Source: Datnioides undecimradiatus (Eukaryota > Chordata > Actinopteri > Lobotiformes > Datnioididae). Taken from it: a stretch of DNA of 64,000 nucleotides. Numbering within the stretch: the first letter of the stretch is position 1; the number at the start of each line of letters is the position of its first letter. The stretch covers positions 374,001 to 438,000 of the forward strand of contig WARS01000063.1 in assembly GCA_008933995.1 (NCBI GenBank), written 5' to 3'. Made by a program: the position numbers and the translations under genes. Positions 60,501 through 64,000 of this stretch are shown piece after piece. Below the pieces are notes generated by a model that saw nothing but the letters and a program-made list of their open reading frames with translations, searched no databases and was not told the origin of the DNA.

Positions 60501-62391
60501 ATGCCAGTTTAGAGAGTTTAAACCAACTGCATGATGAAAATGACCACTTTTAAAGCCTCTACCCGCTCGGCTCACCTATGGTAAACTCCACGGCGAACTT
60601 GTCCTCAGCAGGTTTGTACGGACGATTGAAGGTGATCTTGACCTGGAACTCTTGTCCTCGACGGACGATGAGATGGTCAGAGTTGTACAACATGGTGTGG
60701 TGTTGCGTCTTGTTGTTCTCGTCCGGCATCCTCATCATGTCCACGTCCCAGATGTCAAGATACTCTGAATGGACACAAGAAGACAGGCGGACATGTGGAT
60801 GTGACGGACAGGCTGCGACTGCGACAGAGCGACGGTTTCCTGCTGCATTAGAGGGTTTAGAGTGAATCTGACGGTATCTTAGAAATGCTTCCAGTAAAGA
60901 CAAGCAGGGAAGATGCAAATTGCAAAGTGATGCAAACAAAAACAACAATATTTTAATATTTTGTGTGTTTTTGCAGTTGACACAATTGAAATGAACTCAA
61001 TTGAATTGTTGTAGTTGATACATGGCCTTATGAATGAAGACCACTGCGCATCGTATTGGTTTGAATGCTAAAGTGCCGTTTGTTTAAAACCTTCTAAAGA
61101 GATGTCATATAAGTTTAGTTTAATAAATGAAAAGTTTAATGAGTTCATAAGCAACAAAACCCACACCAGGTCACTTCAGTGCACCAACTATAGTCTTAAT
61201 TGGTCTGGTATGAGCAGTAGCTTAAAGTGGCTACTGATAGCAAGCTAATGTGTGAGGCTTACTGTAACGTTTCTATATCCTGAAGCTACAGTGGAGGGGC
61301 AAGTCTGAGTGTGAAATACCCCTCTGATGCTCATGTGGTTAGTTTAAGGAGTTAGTGGTTAGTTTAAGGCAACAACAACCACTAACCCTGCTCTCTGACA
61401 CTTCCCATTGAATGCTAATGGGGTTTTTTTGCACTGAAGGATTGAATGAACAGGAAATGAAGTGAAACCGAGCCGGAGACTGGTTCAGCCAATCTAAATA
61501 TGTCAATTCTGGTCTAAATTTCAGCCGTAAATTCCCGTCACGTCTGGATATCTCCCACTGAGCAGCGACACAGGGAGGACTGTACAGGAAGTGAGCAGGA
61601 CTTATCCTGTTGGGACGTCATTCATGTGTCAGTCATGTGTGAAAAAACCTACTGGAAACTGCGTCACTGTCGAGAAAACGACCATATCTCCTGTGACAAA
61701 GAAACACAATTTCCCTGTTCTGTGTTAACGAGTTTGCTGCTAAGAGAAGTCGATAAGAAGTCAGCTGCTGTCTCCTGCACGCACCCTTGTCAAAAGCAAC
61801 ATTTGCACCTTTCTGCAGAGTTTGATATGTTTTATAGTTTTGGAAATGTGATAAAATAACTGAACTTGAGTTCAACAAGTGACAATATGTAACGTTTCTG
61901 CATTAAAACATCTAAATTTGTATTATTTTAATTAAGTTAACGGTTTCTCTATATCTTAATGGTAACTCTGTATCTGAAGCAGATGAAGGATTTCAGTCGT
62001 CGGACGTCTGGATCTGAAGTTATCAGAGAAACAAGCTGAGCAAACGTTAGCAGCAGCTCGGCTCGCCGCCCCTCCAGGACGTCCCGTGTGCGGCCGACAG
62101 CGTGGGAGAAACAGTGGTTTTTAAGGTGGAACTGCTTTATTCAGTGTTTTGTGTTTTGAGTCGGATGTTTGTGCAGCTTCTCACCGGTCAGGGGTGGAAA
62201 ACCTCTCGGGCCAGGTATACCAAAGGGCTCAAACTCAGGCGTGTCCGATGCGTCTGAGTTGGAGCTGGCGATGGGAACTGCGGTGCGGCCGCGGTTGGTC
62301 ACCTTGGGACGGGGTCCGGTGGGAACAGGGGCAGGAGAGGGAGTCGGGGTGGTATTCTTATCAGACATGGTGGCGGTTCAGGTTCGATGAT
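54428..62391 (-). CDS. f13a1: f13a1, coagulation factor XIII A chain (complete coding region, 14 exons)
   Basis: A plasma and cellular transglutaminase that cross-links fibrin through Gln-Lys isopeptide bonds after thrombin activation. Coding exons: 62185-62368, 60576-60764, 59613-59861, 59409-59527, 59219-59326, 58853-59027, 58430-58568, 57865-57968, 57654-57742, 57269-57422, 56460-56735, 55801-55961, 55425-55561, 54428-54569. All phases join: 742 codons, 741 residues (human 732). An untranslated 23 bp of the first coding exon follows a CACAG acceptor at 62391, so a noncoding exon 1 lies upstream. Landmarks: Pro-rich activation peptide with IPGPRG (likely thrombin site after Arg55), beta-sandwich, catalytic [20 protein letters not shown] (His) and [11 protein letters not shown] (Asp), calcium-region segments, two beta-barrels. 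No N-terminal signal peptide, as in the family. ATG has a full GCCACC context. Longest intron is 60765-62184. Confidence 0.96.
55425..55561 (-). CDS. f13a1: f13a1 coding exon 13 (barrel 2)
   Basis: 137 bp encoding [20 protein letters not shown] and [12 protein letters not shown]. Confidence 0.95.
55801..55961 (-). CDS. f13a1: f13a1 coding exon 12
   Basis: 161 bp encoding [31 protein letters not shown] and [12 protein letters not shown]. Confidence 0.94.
56460..56735 (-). CDS. f13a1: f13a1 coding exon 11 (barrel 1)
   Basis: 276 bp encoding [33 protein letters not shown] and [17 protein letters not shown]. Confidence 0.95.
57269..57422 (-). CDS. f13a1: f13a1 coding exon 10
   Basis: 154 bp encoding [27 protein letters not shown] and [10 protein letters not shown]. 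Confidence 0.94.
57654..57742 (-). CDS. f13a1: f13a1 coding exon 9
   Basis: 89 bp encoding [20 protein letters not shown] and FDAGFVFAE. Confidence 0.95.
57865..57968 (-). CDS. f13a1: f13a1 coding exon 8 (catalytic His and Asp)
   Basis: 104 bp encoding [20 protein letters not shown] and [14 protein letters not shown]; His and Asp of the catalytic triad are present. Confidence 0.96.
58080..58345. repeat. degenerate repeat in f13a1 intron
   Basis: Three diverged units with a CATCCTCTGAGGA-like core followed by CATGAACA or ATGAATA (near 58082, 58186 and 58320), the same family as at 29.2-29.6 kb, roughly in opposite orientation. Confidence 0.55.
58430..58568 (-). CDS. f13a1: f13a1 coding exon 7
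   Basis: 139 bp encoding [20 protein letters not shown] and TKDSIW, with TCTAG acceptor and GTAAAA donor. Confidence 0.95.
58853..59027 (-). CDS. f13a1: f13a1 coding exon 6 (catalytic cysteine)
   Basis: 175 bp encoding [32 protein letters not shown] and [13 protein letters not shown]; the Cys of QCW is the active-site nucleophile. Confidence 0.96.
59219..59326 (-). CDS. f13a1: f13a1 coding exon 5
   Basis: 108 bp in phase 0 encoding [17 protein letters not shown] and [13 protein letters not shown]. Confidence 0.95.
59409..59527 (-). CDS. f13a1: f13a1 coding exon 4
   Basis: 119 bp encoding [26 protein letters not shown] and NWNYGQ: core-domain start. Confidence 0.95.
59613..59861 (-). CDS. 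f13a1: f13a1 coding exon 3
   Basis: 249 bp encoding [35 protein letters not shown] and [10 protein letters not shown]. Confidence 0.95.
60576..60764 (-). CDS. f13a1: f13a1 coding exon 2
   Basis: 189 bp encoding [32 protein letters not shown] and KFAVEFTIG: beta-sandwich start. Confidence 0.95.
62185..62391 (-). CDS. f13a1: f13a1 first coding exon (5' UTR 62369-62391, coding 62185-62368)
   Basis: Starts [20 protein letters not shown] and carries [13 protein letters not shown] and [15 protein letters not shown], ending at a GTGAGA donor. This is the activation peptide and thrombin site. Confidence 0.93.
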
Positions 62392-64000
62392 CTGTGCAAG
62401 AGGAGAGCTGATGGAAGACAAACGCATTAATGCTGCATTAGTTTAAATATATCTGCAACAACGCAGATCCTTTTTACAAAGTGAATTAAAGTGGTGCAGG
62501 TTTGGTGGAGGTGGCGTTTAAAACATTCCCGTCTGTGCTGTTCATCCGTGCAGCTTCTACAGGCTGAATTCCCATCATGCTCCGCTCATTCCTGCAGAGT
62601 GAGTGAGCTGTTTCCAAACCCATCTGCTTTGCATCTGTGTGAAATCTGGAAACATGCCTGAGTGTGTGTGTGCGTGTGTGAGTGTGTCCTTGTTCCTTTT
62701 ATTCAAAAAACAAAGACTTTAAATTGAATGATCCGTTGCTGTGCAGAGGATAAAAGTATTAAAGTGTGTTAATGATGAAACTTCCCACAAACACACACAT
62801 GGGAGTGGTTTCCATGTGTGTGTTTGTGGGTTTGGGGTTTACGGCCACTCCCCTTCCTGCAACATGCTGGTAAAGAACGACACGTTTAGCGTTTGGTGAT
62901 TTATTCTCGCTCTGCAAATACTGCGTGTCTCTGTGGCCACGCAGGAAGAAAGACGTTTGAGCGGCGAGCGTTAATCGTGTTTATTAAAGGACAGATTTAC
63001 TGTAGCTGGGGCGGCGTCGATGCAGGGAAACCGCAGAGCCTTGCTGTGGTCGTCTTTTGTCTGAAATCATGTTTTTATGGATGTTTTGAAGAAACAAAAG
63101 CCAGAAACACATCAAATACACTTCAGGCACTTTGAAAATAAACATTTAGTTGAAGTGTCCACTGGGACTTCATGTTGCATGCAGTCAAACTGGGACCAAG
63201 TATTGATGGCAACACTAGAGATACAGTTATTAGAGTTATTAGAGTGAAACTGATGCATTTGTGCAGGTTTTTGACAAACAGTTGCGGTTTGATTTGAATA
63301 TTTGCTGTTTTTTACTCTCTTTATGACAGTTAATTGCATATTTTGTGTATTTTTGGACTTAAAGAAGGGAATACCTTGGACATTTTCACCAATTTCTGAC
63401 ATTTTCAAGGCCAAATAGTGCTTTAGTTGAGAAAAATGAAGCAGATTAATGATCAGTAATGGAAATTATTGTTAGGAGCAGCCCTAAAAGTGATGATAAA
63501 CAGGGAAGTGTGGTCATTGGAGGAGGTGGTTACATGTTATTAGCACTTTTACGACACGAGTAGTGGTATTTGTGATTATAATAGGAGCTGTACTGGTTAT
63601 TTTGATTCATGGTTAAGTAAAAGAAATTAAAAAATACCAAAAAACCCAAACGACCGACCACGGGCAGGTTTAAACTTGTCCCCGGGTGTGAACGCGTCAC
63701 ACTGACGTAAACAAAGACCCTCAGTGTTTTCACAGTGACTCATTAAATCCACAAAACATGACACAGAGCTGCAGTTACATCAGTATCAACCTAAAACCTG
63801 CTCACAGGACCCCGAGTGGGTCAGGCGGAGGCAGGAGGTCAGCCACTGCCGTGACTTGGCTTATGTAAACGTGTGGCGAGGCCCGGTTAACCATTGGACA
63901 CACAGCTGCTGTTTTCCTAAGATGCTGCGTCAGGTTTGCGGTCCGAACACCTGCCTGAGAATAAGGCTCGCTGTTGCGTAATGTGGGCGTGTGCTGGACG
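62392..64000. other. f13a1 upstream region
   Basis: Should hold the noncoding first exon and promoter of f13a1, which I could not place. GT-rich tracts lie near 62660-62690. No other gene recognised to the right edge. Confidence 0.5.
62784..62830. repeat. perfect 19-bp inverted repeat (hairpin)
   Basis: CCCACAAACACACACATGG (62784-62802) and its exact reverse complement (62812-62830) flank a 9-base loop. It lies about 400 bp upstream of the f13a1 first coding exon. Confidence 0.9.

Noticed and set aside
1-64000. CRISPR array, operon, phage or bacterial contamination
   Set aside because: All recognised genes have vertebrate introns; the repeats lack spacer-repeat periodicity.

Overview
This is nuclear genomic DNA from a bony fish, most likely a teleost. 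Split genes carry GT-AG introns and encode clearly vertebrate proteins, introns are compact (mostly 0.1 to 3 kb), and AT-rich intergenic DNA is littered with decayed repeats. Nothing prokaryotic, viral or CRISPR-like is visible. Exon boundaries below were placed by hand from splice sites, reading phase and recalled family similarity; no alignment was run. LAYOUT. (1) 1-11,328, minus strand: eight coding exons of intu (inturned, a planar cell polarity and ciliogenesis protein with a PDZ-like domain), cut by the left window edge. The intron at 1,910-4,597 holds four identical tRNA-Asn(GUU) genes on the same strand. An RFX-type X-box sits about 140 bp upstream of the intu start. (2) 11,329-16,414: no firm gene, but one possible alternative first exon, a CpG-rich promoter-like patch near 15.4 kb, CRE sites and a second X-box-like site. 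(3) 16,415-18,583, plus strand: complete eight-exon trmt10b (tRNA m1G9 methyltransferase family). (4) 23,454-26,881, minus strand: an intact three-exon CXC chemokine gene without ELR. (5) 30,834-31,928, minus strand: a second, four-exon CXC chemokine gene broken by a dinucleotide frameshift and a stop codon, ending in a 12-bp minisatellite that would encode Ala-Ser-Thr-Thr repeats. Its upstream DNA has a TATA box and interferon-response elements. (6) 35,028-54,262, plus strand: a head-to-tail tandem duplication of a unit of about 9.5 kb, each copy carrying a PARP14-like gene (RRM-like start, macrodomains, WWE, ADP-ribosyltransferase). Both copies are riddled with small indels at different places, so they are either two decaying paralogues or uncorrected long-read sequence of one or two loci. 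(7) 54,428-62,391, minus strand: complete 14-coding-exon f13a1 (coagulation factor XIII A chain, a transglutaminase), 741 residues with catalytic Cys, His and Asp present. (8) 62,392-64,000: no gene seen; a 19-bp perfect hairpin. HOW IT FITS. The middle of the window (23-54 kb) is an immune block: two CXC chemokine genes and a PARP14-like locus with interferon-type elements. It is flanked by conserved housekeeping, ciliary and coagulation genes. I did not find a convincing new biological system. The most unusual features are the 19-kb PARP14 tandem array, its ADP-ribosyltransferase segment missing from one copy, and perfect estrogen-response palindromes in its repeats.
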